A stretch of DNA of 64,000 bases, taken from Plicaturopsis crispa FD-325 SS-3. Its lineage: Eukaryota; Basidiomycota; Agaricomycetes; Amylocorticiales; Amylocorticiaceae. The stretch lies in assembly GCA_000827205.1 (NCBI GenBank), contig KN832572.1, forward strand, positions 62,001-126,000, read 5' to 3'. Position numbers and translations under genes: made by a program. Below are positions 21,310 to 32,868 of this stretch, piece after piece. Every line of letters begins with the position of its first letter. Positions within the stretch are counted from its first letter, which is position 1. The notes beneath the pieces are model-generated. The model made no database searches and was not told the DNA's origin. It worked only from the letters and a program-made list of their open reading frames with translations.

Positions 21310-23958
21310 ATGACCACCACCCCCATCAACGAAGATACTATTCTCTCCCACATCGGTCGCAACATCATCGAGCATGTCGACAACAAGGAAATAGAGAGCC
21401 GCAACCTACCTGCAGGCTCTGTCGTGCACAATGATACCGACAGCGTTAGTTTGCCCCAGGGACCGGCGGCTACCACTACTGCCACTCCGCCAGTAGTCGA
21501 GACCGACCCTCCTGTAGGCATCGTCGGTGCAGGCGAGTGATGATTCACTTCACAATCGTTCATCCCGTGTGAGTAGTTGACGCTCGTTTTCCCCTTCGAC
21601 AGGATGTGCCGGCTTATACGCGGCCTTGATTTTTGACTCTCTCAACATCAAGTATGAGATTCTTGAGGCTGACAACCGCATCGGGGGGCGCGTGAACACG
21701 TACCACTTCCCCCAGAAGCCGGGTCAGCCCACCGGAACTCACGACTACTACGTAGGTCTTCTGTACTGTTTTCATGGAGTATCGGGATGACTAACGCATC
21801 GGTTTCACCAGGATCTGGGCCCTATGAGGTATGGCTCCGTGAGGAGGTACTTATCGGCGAAACATGTTAACGTGTGTTTCCAGGTTCCCCCAGACGCCTA
21901 TCATGCGCCGGCTTTTCAACCTATTCAGCTATGACAAACTCAACACCAACGGTATCGATGTGGAGAAACACCGCATCCCGTACTACTTTGACACCAGAGA
22001 CGGCAATGGCATCCAATATTACAACGGCAATCGCAAACGGCTCAATGTCCCCGCCACGGTCCCGGACCCATTCAACGCAAAGGCCATCGGAGTAGACGAC
22101 ATATACATCTCTATCGGGTACGACAAGCTCTACGGTGATGTTATCGGGCCGTTCGCCAAAGGTCTCGAAGACGACCTGACCAATGGAACTCTCACGGGCT
22201 GGGCTAAAATGCTGCAGTTCGACTCGTACTCCACGCGCTCCTACATGTCGCACGCGTACACGCCCAGCGCAGACCTGGTGAAGCTTGGGCTTCCCGCAGG
22301 AAAGCCCTTGCCCACCGACGTCGTCAGCTGGCTTGAGACTTTGTCCATGACTACCGGGTGGTACGTCAAGCATCTCTTCCGAAGCTAGTATCTCGCCCTG
22401 ACGGCTGGTTCCATAGGTACGACCGCGCGTTGACCACTACTGTGCTCGAGGAGCTCAGCTTTGGATATTCTACGGACCCGGCCCGGCCGAAGACTCAATT
22501 CTGGTGCTTCGAGTGAGTGTTTTGATTTTCTCCAGCGTTGTGTATGACTGATTGACCATCGCAGTGGTGGCTCCGAGGTCCTCACCAATGCCATGAACGA
22601 CTACCTCGAGAAAACGCACCCGGGTAGGATCCTCAAGGAACACCGCGTTACCTCCATCTCTATTAAAAACCCGACTCAACCTAGAGAGTCTCAGTCTCTC
22701 GATGTTGCGTATGTTGCGAACGGGACGAAAGCGGTGAAGACTTACTCGCACGTTATCGCTACCGCGCCCATCACAGTCCTCCGCCACGCCATTGACCTAT
22801 CCGAAGCTGGCCTCAGTCCAATGCAGTCCAATGCCCTCCGGTATGTCAACGTTTGACATTGATGCTATTATAGTGCGACATCTTGATATCCAATCTATCT
22901 GCATTTCTGCAGATCCTGCGCTTACACCCCCGCGACAAAGATCGCGATGAAGTTCAAATCGGCCTGGTGGACTTCTGGCAAAGATGCAAGCGGGAAACCC
23001 ATCGTAGACCGCGACGGGAAAACCCTTAACATCGTCGGCGGGCGTTCTTTCACCGACCGCCCGATTCGTGTTGTCGTCTACCCGTCCTACGGCCTGAACC
23101 AGGACGGCCCTGCAGTCCTCATCTGCAGCTTCGTCTGGACCGAGGACGCCGCGCGCATCGGCGCGATGATCGGTTCAGGGCTTACCTCTGTCGACGATCA
23201 GCTCAAGGATCTGGTTCTGCGTGACCTCGCTGCCGTGCACAACATCGATCGTCAAGTTCTGGATGACCAGTACCTCGACATGAAGAGCGTAGACTGGGCT
23301 GACAACCCATCTACGATGGGTAAATGCTTTTGTATTTCATTGTTTCGATGTGCTAACACCTGTCCCTTTCGTTGTGTAGGTGCATTCGCTTTATTCGGCC
23401 CTGGAAAATTCGGTAATTTGCTGGTACATTCTTTTTGGATATGGTGTCTAACACGAAGGGTATCTTTCTCTAGGCTCGGTGTACTCCAGCCTCACTCTCC
23501 CCGCTGGGAACGGACGCCTTCACTTCGCCGGTGAGGCCGTCAGGTAAGCTGTTTTATTAGGTAGGCCTCCAGCTATGCTGACCACTCTGCTGTCGCCATG
23601 AAGCGTCCGCCACGGGTAAGCATTTCAGATCTGTGTATTCCTCTGACGAGTGCTGATACGGTCTACATCTCTCCCTAGCTGGATCGTCGGCGCCCTGGAC
23701 AGCACCTGGCGCGCGATCTGCGAGTACCTCATCGTCTCGCACCCCGACAAGGTCAATGAGTTCACCCAGAAGTGGGGCTTCCAGAACGAGTGGCTCCCGA
23801 CGAACCAGTCCAGGAGCGGCAACAAGTTGGCGAACAACCTCCTCTTAAAGCACCTGAACACGTTCACGCCGGAGGTGTTCGATCTGAACGCGGCGCAGAA
23901 AGCTACCCAGGACATCCACGTCGATGCCCACGGCGCTTTCGTCGGGGCACACAGTTGA
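21310..23958 (+). CDS. FAD-dependent amine/L-amino-acid oxidase 1
   Basis: Flavin amine oxidase of about 600 aa, without signal peptide, so probably intracellular. It should oxidise an amine or amino acid to aldehyde or keto acid, ammonia and hydrogen peroxide. The dinucleotide-binding loop reads VGIVGAGCAGLYAAL, followed by the acidic strand end ILEADNRIGGRV. The C-terminal flavin motif reads FAGEAVSVRHGWIVGALDS. The gene has about 11 exons. Notable ones are a 17-nt exon (21812-21828, DLGPM) and a 12-nt exon (23604-23615, VRH). The first intron (21533-21602) starts with GC rather than GT. The next gene is a tandem paralogue with the same structure. The closest characterised relatives I know are mushroom L-amino-acid oxidases; the substrate is not predictable. 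Confidence 0.85.
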
Positions 23959-24029
23959 GCGGTGCCTTCCATCTTGCTACCAAGCGTCTCGTCGCGGCGG
24001 TTGATGTGTATGATCTTGCCCTGCTCTCA

Positions 24030-24205
24030 AATGTACAATGTATCGCCAACTGACAAGCAATCTATTCTGGTCTCTCGCGCATGTCTTGCTTTACACTGAA
24101 TACTGAATACCGAACATACGAGTGCGTCGACGAGCTTGACGCCATGGCTTACTATCAACCGGTGAGAGTACATGGGCCCTCTGCCACTATCGCGTCTGTA
24201 CCGTG
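24030..24205 (+). repeat. 3' flank of amine oxidase 1, shared with two other sites
   Basis: Sequence with tgtacaatgta, ctgacaagcaa, attctggtctctc and ataccgaacatacgag recurs in part at 27675-27780 and 31390-31480. It marks the right-hand part of the duplicated unit. Confidence 0.55.
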
Positions 24206-24965
24206 CTGATTTCTCCGAGGTTATCTCAGACTTGCTATGCATGCTTTTCTTCGAAAGTGAAACGTGGCACAGCATATGTAGGCCATTATAAACTGGTGTT
24301 GTGCTCTGCGGCACAATTTCCGTCCGGACTCTGGAGAACGAGTTTAAGATGGCGGGTTAGCCTGTCGAACACGCGCTGCTTATCCGCCTCTAGCCGAATG
24401 GATCGTTCAGCGTCGCTGAACTTTCGAGGGCATATGTTTGCGCCTGCTATTATGCAGAAGTTCGCGACACTTCTTCTTACAATGCTCAACCGAAGAGGAT
24501 CGGCAAGAAAGACCCACCGTGATGAACACTTCTCTAGTTTTTTTTCACAGCGGACGGGGCAACGCCCACGACTTATGGACAAGGCACGTAATCATTTTGC
24601 AACCATGCTTTGGTGAGTTTCCTGTTAGATAGTTAGGCTATTTACTGATGATTCCGCAAAGAACAGAATACCTTGAGCTGCTTCTACCGCATGATAGCTG
24701 CCGTCAACGCCACCACATTCGCACCAACGCCGCAGCACTTGGACTGTATGGAACTTGGGATGCCCCGGTATGTCGTTGAGTCGTATTCTTCTAGTCTCGC
24801 ATTTGTGTCACTCTACCTGAGCATCGTGACAGCCCCATCCATGCCCGGTGCAACAGTGTGCGCCACATTCTGCGTCGCCCCACGTAATTATGCCTAGACA
24901 ATGCAGCATATAAAGTGTACGTTCTGTAGCATTCTCTGACCATAATTCCTTCCACTTTACCCACC
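24206..24965 (+). repeat. Duplicated upstream region, copy 2, with TATA box
   Basis: Homologous to 20577-21309. It ends in catataaagtg (TATA at 24909-24915), about 51 bp before the ATG at 24966. Retention of this region suggests both oxidase genes began with the same control. Confidence 0.7.
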
Positions 24966-27635
24966 ATGTCTAGCGCGGACGTCAACGACGCTGACATTGT
25001 CTCATTCTTCGGCCGCAATATCATCGAGACCACGGACAGGGACGCAAAACAGAGTCGAGAGCTCTCAGGAAAGAGTTCTGCTGCATCCACAAAGAGCGGC
25101 AGGGACGAGCCCCAGGCATCCGAGTCGCCTGCGGAAGTTGAGACTGACCCTCCTGTAGGAATCGTTGGTGCAGGCAAGTGCAAATTTGATTGAGTCCGTT
25201 GTTTCCCGCTAAAGCTCGTTTTCCCCTTCAACAGGATGTGCCGGCTTGTACGCGGCCTTGATTTTTGACTCTCTCAACATCAAGTACGAGATTCTCGAGG
25301 CTGACAACCGCATCGGGGGGCGCGTGAACACGTACCACTTCCCCCAGAAGCCGGGTCAGCCTACCGGGACTCACGACTACTACGTAGGTCCTTTGTGCTG
25401 TTTCTTTGGAGACTGGGAAAAACTAACGCATTTGCATCACCAGGATCTGGGCCCTATGAGGTATAGCTTCGTGAGGAGGTACCTGCCTGTGAATCACGTT
25501 GACGCCATGTGTTGCCAGGTTTCCCGAAACGCCAATCATGCGTCGGCTCTTCGACCTGTTCAAGTATGAGAAAATCAATTCCAACGGTATATTCGTGGAC
25601 GAACACCGCATCCCCTACTACTTCGACACCAAGGACGGAAATGGCATCCAGTATTACAACGGCCACCGCAAACGGAAGAACGCCCAGTCTACCAACCCGG
25701 ATCCATTCAACGTCAAGGCTCTTGGAGTGGACGACGTGTATATCGCCATCGGCTATGACAAGCTCTACGGCGACGTTATCGGCCCCTTCGCCAAAGGTCT
25801 TGAGGACGACCTAAGGAATGGGGGGCACGCGGGGTGGGACAAGATGCTGGAGTACGACTCGTACTCCACGCGCTCCTACATGTCGCACGCGTACAAGCCT
25901 AGCCCAGAGCTGATCAAACTGGGGTTGCCCGAAGGCAGGCCCTTGCCCACTGCGGTCGTCAGCTGGCTGGAAACCTTGTCAATGACAACCGGGTGGTACG
26001 TCAATTTCTTGCTGTACTCAGCGTCTCGCCCTGACTATCGACGCATAGGTATGATCGTGCGTTGACTACAACCGTTCTCGAAGAACTCAGCTTTGGATAC
26101 TCTACGGCCCCGAACAGGCCGGAAACTAAATTCTGGTGCTTCGAGTGAGTTTCTGTATTTCTCGCCATCCTTGAGCATCTTACGGAAAATCACAGGGGTG
26201 GATCTGAGGTCCTCACCAAAGCTATGGGCGATTACCTCGAGAGAGCGCATCCAGACACGATCAAAAAAGAGCACCGCGTCAGTGCTATCGCGATCAAGCA
26301 CCCGTCCCAAGGCAAAGCGTCCCCTCTCGAGGTGACATATTTTGAGAAGGGCGTGAAAGGCGTGAAGACCTACTCGCACGTTATCGCGACGGCGCCCATC
26401 ACAGTCCTTCGCCACGCCATTGATCTATCTGAAGCCGAACTGAGTCCAATGCAGTCCAATGCCCTTCGGTAGGTCGATGCCTAGTATTCAGCCTATGTGC
26501 AAGCAGTGACCCCGCATTCCATGCAGCTCCTGCGCTTACACCCCAGCGACAAAGATCGCGATGAAATTCAGATCTGCCTGGTGGACTGCGGGCAAGGACG
26601 CACAGGGAAACCCCATCGTCGACCGAGAGGGAAACACCATCAACATCGTCGGTGGACGCTCCTTCACTGACCGCCCGATCCGCGTCGTCGTCTACCCCTC
26701 GTACGGCCTCGACGAAGAGGGCCCCGCCGTCCTCATCTGTAGCTTTGTTTGGACCGAGGACGCTGCGCGCATGGGCGCGATGATCGGGTCCGGGATGGCC
26801 TCTGTCGACGAGCAGCTCAAGGACTTGGTGATGCGCGACCTCGCCGCCGTGCACAACATCGAACGGCAGGTCCTTGAGGACCAGTACCTCGCTATGAAGA
26901 GCGTCGATTGGAGCGATAACCCGTCCACCATGGGTGCGGCTTTGTTCTATCTACCGTCTTATCAGCATCGATGTCCTGACGCCGGCTTGCAGGTGCATTC
27001 GCGTTGTTCGGTCCTGGAAAATTCGGTAATCTACATCCTCTTCCGTGAATGTAGTAGTCTGATACGACTGGTAACCTTCCTAGGCGAGGTGTACTCCAGT
27101 CTTACTTTCCCAGCTGCACATGGACGCCTTCACTTTGCCGGCGAGGCGGTAAGGTCAGCTCTACACACACTTCCTGTTATCTGCCCTTCAAGTATTCTAC
27201 TAACCACCTCTGCGTCCCCCAATAAGCGTCCGCCACGGGTAAGCTATCGAAATACGCATCCCGTCTGACCAGTCGCTAAATTCGTTCGGACATCAACTTA
27301 GCTGGATCGTAGGCGCCTTGGACAGCGCCTGGCGCGCGGTCTGCGAATACCTCATCATCTCGCACCCGGACAAGCTCGCGGACTTCTTCGAGAAGTGGGG
27401 CTTTAACAACGAGTGGCTCAAGACCGCTGAACACAAGAGCCGGCAGAAGCTGGAGGACAACCTTCTCTTCGACCACCTGGACCTATTCACGCCGGAGGTC
27501 TTCGAGCTGCTCGAGTTGTTGAGGATTACCAAAGAAGTACAGGCTGCGGTGTACAAGATTCTCGACGAGGCGGAGGAGGAAGCGGAGAAGATTGTTAGGG
27601 AGAAAGCGGCGGATCCTCCAATTGCATTCTACTGA
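24966..27635 (+). CDS. FAD-dependent amine/L-amino-acid oxidase 2 (tandem paralogue)
   Basis: Near-twin of the preceding oxidase, with a different N-terminal 65 residues and C-terminal 60 residues. The flavin-binding loop is again VGIVGAGCAGLYAAL, the middle has GYDKLYGDVIGPFAKGLEDD and VVSWLETLSMTTGW, and the C-terminal motif is FAGEAVSVRHGWIVGALDS. Intron positions match the first copy. They include a GC-AG intron (25174-25234), the 17-nt exon (25444-25460) and the 12-nt exon (27227-27238). The C-terminus is extended by an acidic, probably coiled segment, KILDEAEEEAEKIVREKA, that copy 1 lacks. No stop or frame break was seen, so both copies appear active. Confidence 0.85.
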
Positions 27636-28053
27636 ACGTTTTCTGGTAGCCACTAAGATCTTGCCCTGCTTTTGCAATGTACAATATAGCGGCGCTAGTT
27701 TCCACATAATCTATGTCTTTTGAACAAGTCCTGGTCATCATGCTTCCCACGAAATACCAAACACACGAGCGCCAGTCGGACTATCGACGCTAACTCTCAG
27801 AGTCAAACGGTTACCAGTCTAGTCACGCTGTTTGTTGTATGAGATTAACGACGCCGTTTTTTTCTCGATGAAGTGGGTACATTATGCATACAGACCAGTC
27901 TTACAAGTTCAATGGAATAGGTTAATTATCGTCTGGAGGGATCATGCTACTCCCGTTCTATCATTCCCATGATGTACGCTCCCCATTCGTCCAATCTTCA
28001 CAACAGGAAGATGATGCATGAGAGATATATGCATGCCAAAGAGATAACGGTGC

Positions 28054-31000
28054 TCACTCGAAAATTGTAGGCGCAGTGGACCAGACGTCGACGGCATCAG
28101 GAACCTGACCGTCTGTCTCCCCAGGAACGGACGGCTGATACAAGCCAGTACCTATGTCATGCGCGGCATATGTGTCCAATGGCGCATGCTGAAAGGGCGT
28201 CGTTGGCATTGTCGTAGAGGAGACACTGGCAGGCGTACTGTCGCTGGAGAATAGTGATGGCTGATTCGACAAATCTTGGTCGTCCCGCACAGGCTGATGA
28301 ACGTCCGTGGATAACCACCTAGAAAGGTCCAATCCAGTCGGAACTGGGTCAAAGTGAATCTGATTCTTCAAGGGTAATTTGCCCAGGTCGTCGCTTTGGA
28401 TAGGTTGATTGTACCCATGAGAGCCATTGTCGTTTTCGTAGTCGCGGCGGCGCTTTCTGCTGTCTGTGAGACCGGACCCATGAAAAGGCAAATCGCCAAC
28501 GGCCACCAGCTCGGAGAGTATATCCCTAACGATGATGATGAGAATGCAAATGGAAGATATCGCGATGTTTTGAAACGGACCATAGACGACCTGCCCCGGG
28601 CCAGCGTTCCTCCATATTTTTGAGCATTTCCATACACCTGTACACATTCACCATCTCCTGCGTGGTATTTATAGAAACGCCCGACCGTCTACCACCCCAT
28701 ATATTCAGAAGGAGGACCGCATTTGAGGACATCAACGCCGACTGCGAACACAAATTAAATATTTGATCAGCTTCGATCTCGTTATGACGGGAATGGACTG
28801 GCCGTACGAGTGCAGACTGCATTAGTATATGGTCGGGGAATCGCTGATACTGATGGACGAGAGCGTGGATGCTCGACCGCGCAGCGTTGGTACATATCGC
28901 GAGTGAGGGAAACGACACCGGCGATGATTTGTTGGGAGATGGGATATACGGTCGGTGTATGAGAATTTGCACGTAGTAGTAGCTCGCGTGCAGCGCGGCT
29001 GATTGATTGAAAAACAGCGCATCCTCGCGTAGCGGATCCCAGCGCACTGTCTCAAAGTAAGCAATGCGAGGAGGGAACCAGTCTAGGGCAGTGGCCAGCT
29101 ACTTACAGTGATCTGGGACATCTTCGAGCCATTGATTCAACGCGGAGTCAAGCTCTGCTACGATCGTCTGCTCCCAATCCTTCGCGTAGCCACGCGGAAT
29201 CTTTGACTTGTTGACTGCGTACTGTGGAATTGATTGTTAGGAGAGCTAGAGAGATGTCATCAGATATCAGACCTACGACAGTACGCAAAGCGAGTGCGAT
29301 TATGTCTGTCAACTTTATCAAGCATATGAAGAAATCAGTCGCAGCTGGTTTTCCTGGCGGTTGCCTGAAATTCTGCTCCGGGCGTTGGGCGTTCTCCCAG
29401 TACTCATCGTCGCAACTCTTTGGGAGATCGAGGTCGAAACTATGCACACCGAGTTAGAGAGTGTTGGAGATCGTGGATGTCCGTCTCACTCTTCGCCTTG
29501 CATCGGGCCAGGTCTGCCAAGACTCGCGCTTGTGATCCTGTCCAAACACACAAGCACCCTTACAAAACAGGATGCGCTCGGATGAGATGGTGGTGTAAGG
29601 GCCAGAGATTATAAAATATCACTCACCAAAATGCGCGCTTCCATGATTCATCTTCGACAGTAAGTACAAATCTTCGCCTGTTCACGCTCGAGCTTATTGC
29701 GAGGCGTAGACCGAGCCCGATAGAAGTCCAAGATACATGTAATGCAGCGCTCGCTTGGAGGAATAAAGCAGACAGCTGCGAGGTGCGATAATAACAGTCG
29801 GAAAAGCATTCACACCGAGAAAAGGGTATAGGACGAACGCAAATTACTTGGAGCTCGTGTACGCTCAACGGCGCATATATCGAGCTGCGATGTTGCACCT
29901 GGTTGAACCACTTCCATCCAGCAGAATTGAGGTCGGTTTCGTTGTAAACCAGGAAGACCCGTGGGTCTGAGCTGTATCGCGACCCAAGGGCGCAGACGAG
30001 AAGAACGGTGGCACCGAAGCCATCGTCTAGCAAATGCTGACCATCCGCTACTCCACGCTCGAATGTTGGGCGGTGGAGAAGAGGGAAATATATGTTGAGT
30101 CGGTCGAAGTAAAGATCGACCAGTGCGGCCAACAAGTCCGATTCGGGGAAGAAGAAGTCACGTCTCTCTGGCAGAGGTGCATACTGTTGCCACTGTTATG
30201 ATCCGAAGGTTTTCAATCGAATGCTCAACATTTAAGAGACAAGGGTCACATACCGGGTTCTGGCGCCAAAATCGGTGTCGAATGTGTGGTAAGGGTCGCT
30301 CGTGATTGGCATCACTGTGTGTCAATTTCATCTCCTGAACGTGGTGAATCAGTGTAACACCACTGGAACGTCCGAGACATCGGTCCGTCAAGTGTAGGTT
30401 CTCCAGATGTTCTGTCAAAAAGTCGTGTCCGTCTTCGACGTCCTCGCTCTCGGGATGGTTGTCCCCAGCGGATTGGGTAGCGTCATGCATGGAGCCCGAG
30501 CTGGTAAACAGAGAAGGCGCCGAGAAATCTTGTAAGGCATCGTCTGAGCTAGATTGTTTGTCCTCGTCAGTAAACCAGCTAGGGTGTACGCGGATGTTCA
30601 ATGCCCGAGAAAAGTCCCCGCTCGGCCGAGGCTAGTAAGACACATCTGATTAGGAAGATACCTTCCGTAACGAATGAATACGGGCGAACGTTTGCTAGCA
30701 AGGACTCCAATTTTCTTAGCCTGCTTTCTGGGCCTTCCCTGACCCTATGTTTAGGAGCCTCTATTAGTAGTGTTGCAACGCATATTGAGACGCTCGTACA
30801 CACAATTTCTGGCTCTCAGGCTTCTATCGGGAAAAAAAGGGGATATCAGCTGGCTTTTACAGACATGACGGTAATTAACTACCTTGCTTCCTGGAGGTGA
30901 GTATGTGCATTCCGAGCCAAAGACGACACAATTTTGGCATTTTCCGATGCCCGGACTGCCATCGCCTATGGAATATGGCAATCAAGGAGGCAATCTTGTT

Positions 31001-31218
31001 TATGCAACAAAGTGAGCTTACATCGAACTAGAAAGCTCACATAACTCGACGTCAGTGCACAAGCCTCTCGTCCTTTTGTCTGACGGCAATTGGAACTTAC
31101 TCTTCTTATATCTACATGTATCGCAAGCAGGCTCGACCCTCCTCTTTTTATGTCCCGGTTGCGAGGTTGATGCTATTCTATGCGAAGAATTGCCTTCGTG
31201 ATTTGCGTTGGGATACAT
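28054..31218 (-). CDS. Zn2Cys6 fungal transcription factor
   Basis: Gal4-type regulator. The DNA-binding cluster reads CDTCRYKK from exon 1 (ending at 31101), then IR from a proposed 6-nt microexon (31022-31027), then CDGSPGIGKCQNC and SECTYSPPGSK, giving the standard six cysteines. A short helical segment, ESRLRKLESLLANV, fits the usual dimerisation coil. The middle domain (fungal-specific transcription factor domain) shows YFDRLNIYFPLLHRPTFERG near 30090 and HRPYIPSPNK near 28950. The C-terminus is polar and unstructured, ending in DVWSTAPTIFE. The gene has many introns whose exact joins I did not all resolve. It lies between the amine oxidases and the second SurE-like gene and could regulate them; that is inference from position only. 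Confidence 0.8.
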
Positions 31219-31369
31219 GTGCGCTCAGGATCTATGCGCAATTGCTCGACGTCCAGGATGAGTCCAACTTGTTACTTGAACCTGCAGCCTGAGATTGTCC
31301 TCCGAAGCCCGAGGGTCTGTCCGAAACAAGATAAGAGCCCCTGACAGTGAGGATGTACCATTTGAACCA

Positions 31370-31482
31370 AATTTGAACTCATTCTGAAGTGCACAATGGA
31401 GCACCAGTTGACAAGCATTAAATTCTGGTCTCTCACTTATCATTCTTCCCACTAAGTATACACCGAACACACAAGCAGAGCA
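31370..31482 (+). repeat. Relic of the amine-oxidase 3' flank
   Basis: gacaagcattaaattctggt, ctctc and accgaacacacaagc match the 3' flanks at about 24050-24120 and 27675-27780. No oxidase coding sequence adjoins it. It lies just past the stop of the second SurE-like gene and suggests a lost third copy or a rearranged duplication end. Confidence 0.55.
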
Positions 31483-31502
31483 CTATGCATGTACTGCCGC
31501 AT

Positions 31503-32868
31503 CTACTTGGGCAAGCACGTCAACAACTTCCCCAGCTTCCTCAACACGAACTCCTGCGTCTCCGCATTCACATCTGCCTTCGTCGTCGCATTGAACACGC
31601 TCACGCTCACATAGCACCCCGCGCCAAGCGTCTCCACCACCGTCGTCTCGTCCGGCAGCGTCGTGCCGCCGCACGTCTTCACATCCACCGCCCCAGCGTC
31701 CGGCAGCACGCGCGTGAAGATGTACTTGAAGTCCTTCTCTTGGCTGCACACCGAGGCGTTCGTCGCGGGGTAGTTCACGTTCACGGTCACGTTTGGCGGG
31801 AGGATGGGCCCGTGGGAGTGGGAGGAGAGGAGGGCGTCGACGAATTTGATGCCGAGGGCGGAGTAGAGGCGCGCGGCGAGCGTGGAGGGGGCGGTTTTGT
31901 TGGCAAGGGTGGTGTAGGAGAGCTGGTCGCCGGAGGCGGCGGAGAAGGCGATGGAGGGGACGCCTTCCTTGGCGGCTTCGCAGGCGGCGCCGCTGTGTGC
32001 GTATTAGTTAGGACTCTGCTTCCGTGGAAAACGACATGCAGATTTCACTTACACAGTGCCAGAAATCTGGATGACGGGCCCAAGGTTGCCTAGTGCGTTG
32101 GTTGATCAGATATACGTGCACATAGAGAAGAAGTCTGCGAAACTCACTGCCGACGTTGAACCCGCTGAACACGAGATCGGGCTTCGACCAGAAGAACTTG
32201 GGCGCAAGTTTCTGGATGCCAAACCTAGCAGAGTCCACACTACAATCCAATAACCGTCAGCACGCCCATATTCTATCCATGTGGCAACAAGCACATACGG
32301 GTACGCATTCACATAGTTGAGACGCGCTGCAATAAACGCTGGTTAGCAGGCTATGCCATCGGGGATGCGCATGCACAACGCGAACTGACGGTTGCTAGCG
32401 TTGAAACCGGTGGGGGGAGACCCGACCGGGCAAGTGTTGAATTCGCACGTCTGGTTCAGCACGGTAGGCGTGGCCGTGGAGGAGCCCGTTCCCGATTTGT
32501 TCTCTGCCGGCGCAGACAGCACAACCTATCAGCGGTGATTAATACACAGCGTCCATCTATACACGTCGAAGTGAAGGAGAGAGAGCGGGGGACGTACGTT
32601 GTACCCGGCGGCGATGAGCGCGTCGTTCTGCGCGCGTATGTTAAGCTCAGCTGTATCGTCAACGTCCCGTCAATACGCCGTCCCTCAGAAAGACAACTCG
32701 AGACTACGCACCCCAGCCATCGTCGTTTGTCAGGAGGACCTTGACCCCATTTCCATGCCCTGGCGACCCTGGCCACCCAGGAGACGCAGGGGGCCCTGGG
32801 CGGTTGGGGCTCGCAGCAGCAACAGCCGCGAACGCGAGGACGATTTCGGACCAGTGTGCGACGAACAT
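31503..32868 (-). CDS. Secreted SurE-like acid phosphatase/nucleotidase 2
   Basis: Minus-strand gene starting at ATG 32868 with a secretion signal (MFVAHWSEIVLAFAAVAAAS) and a Pro/Gly-rich linker. The SurE metal loop is the standard VKVLLTNDDGWG. Other landmarks are VVLSAPAENKSGTGS, RLNYVNAYPVDSARFG, LVFSGFNVGSN and LPPNVTVNVNYP. The end LRKLGKLLTCLPK matches LKKLNSLLTCP in the first SurE-like protein. Here VVLSAPAENKSG lies in one exon, whereas the first copy has an intron after SAP, so an intron was gained or lost since duplication. It is more typical in its active site than copy 1. Expected role: extracellular phosphate release. Confidence 0.85.
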
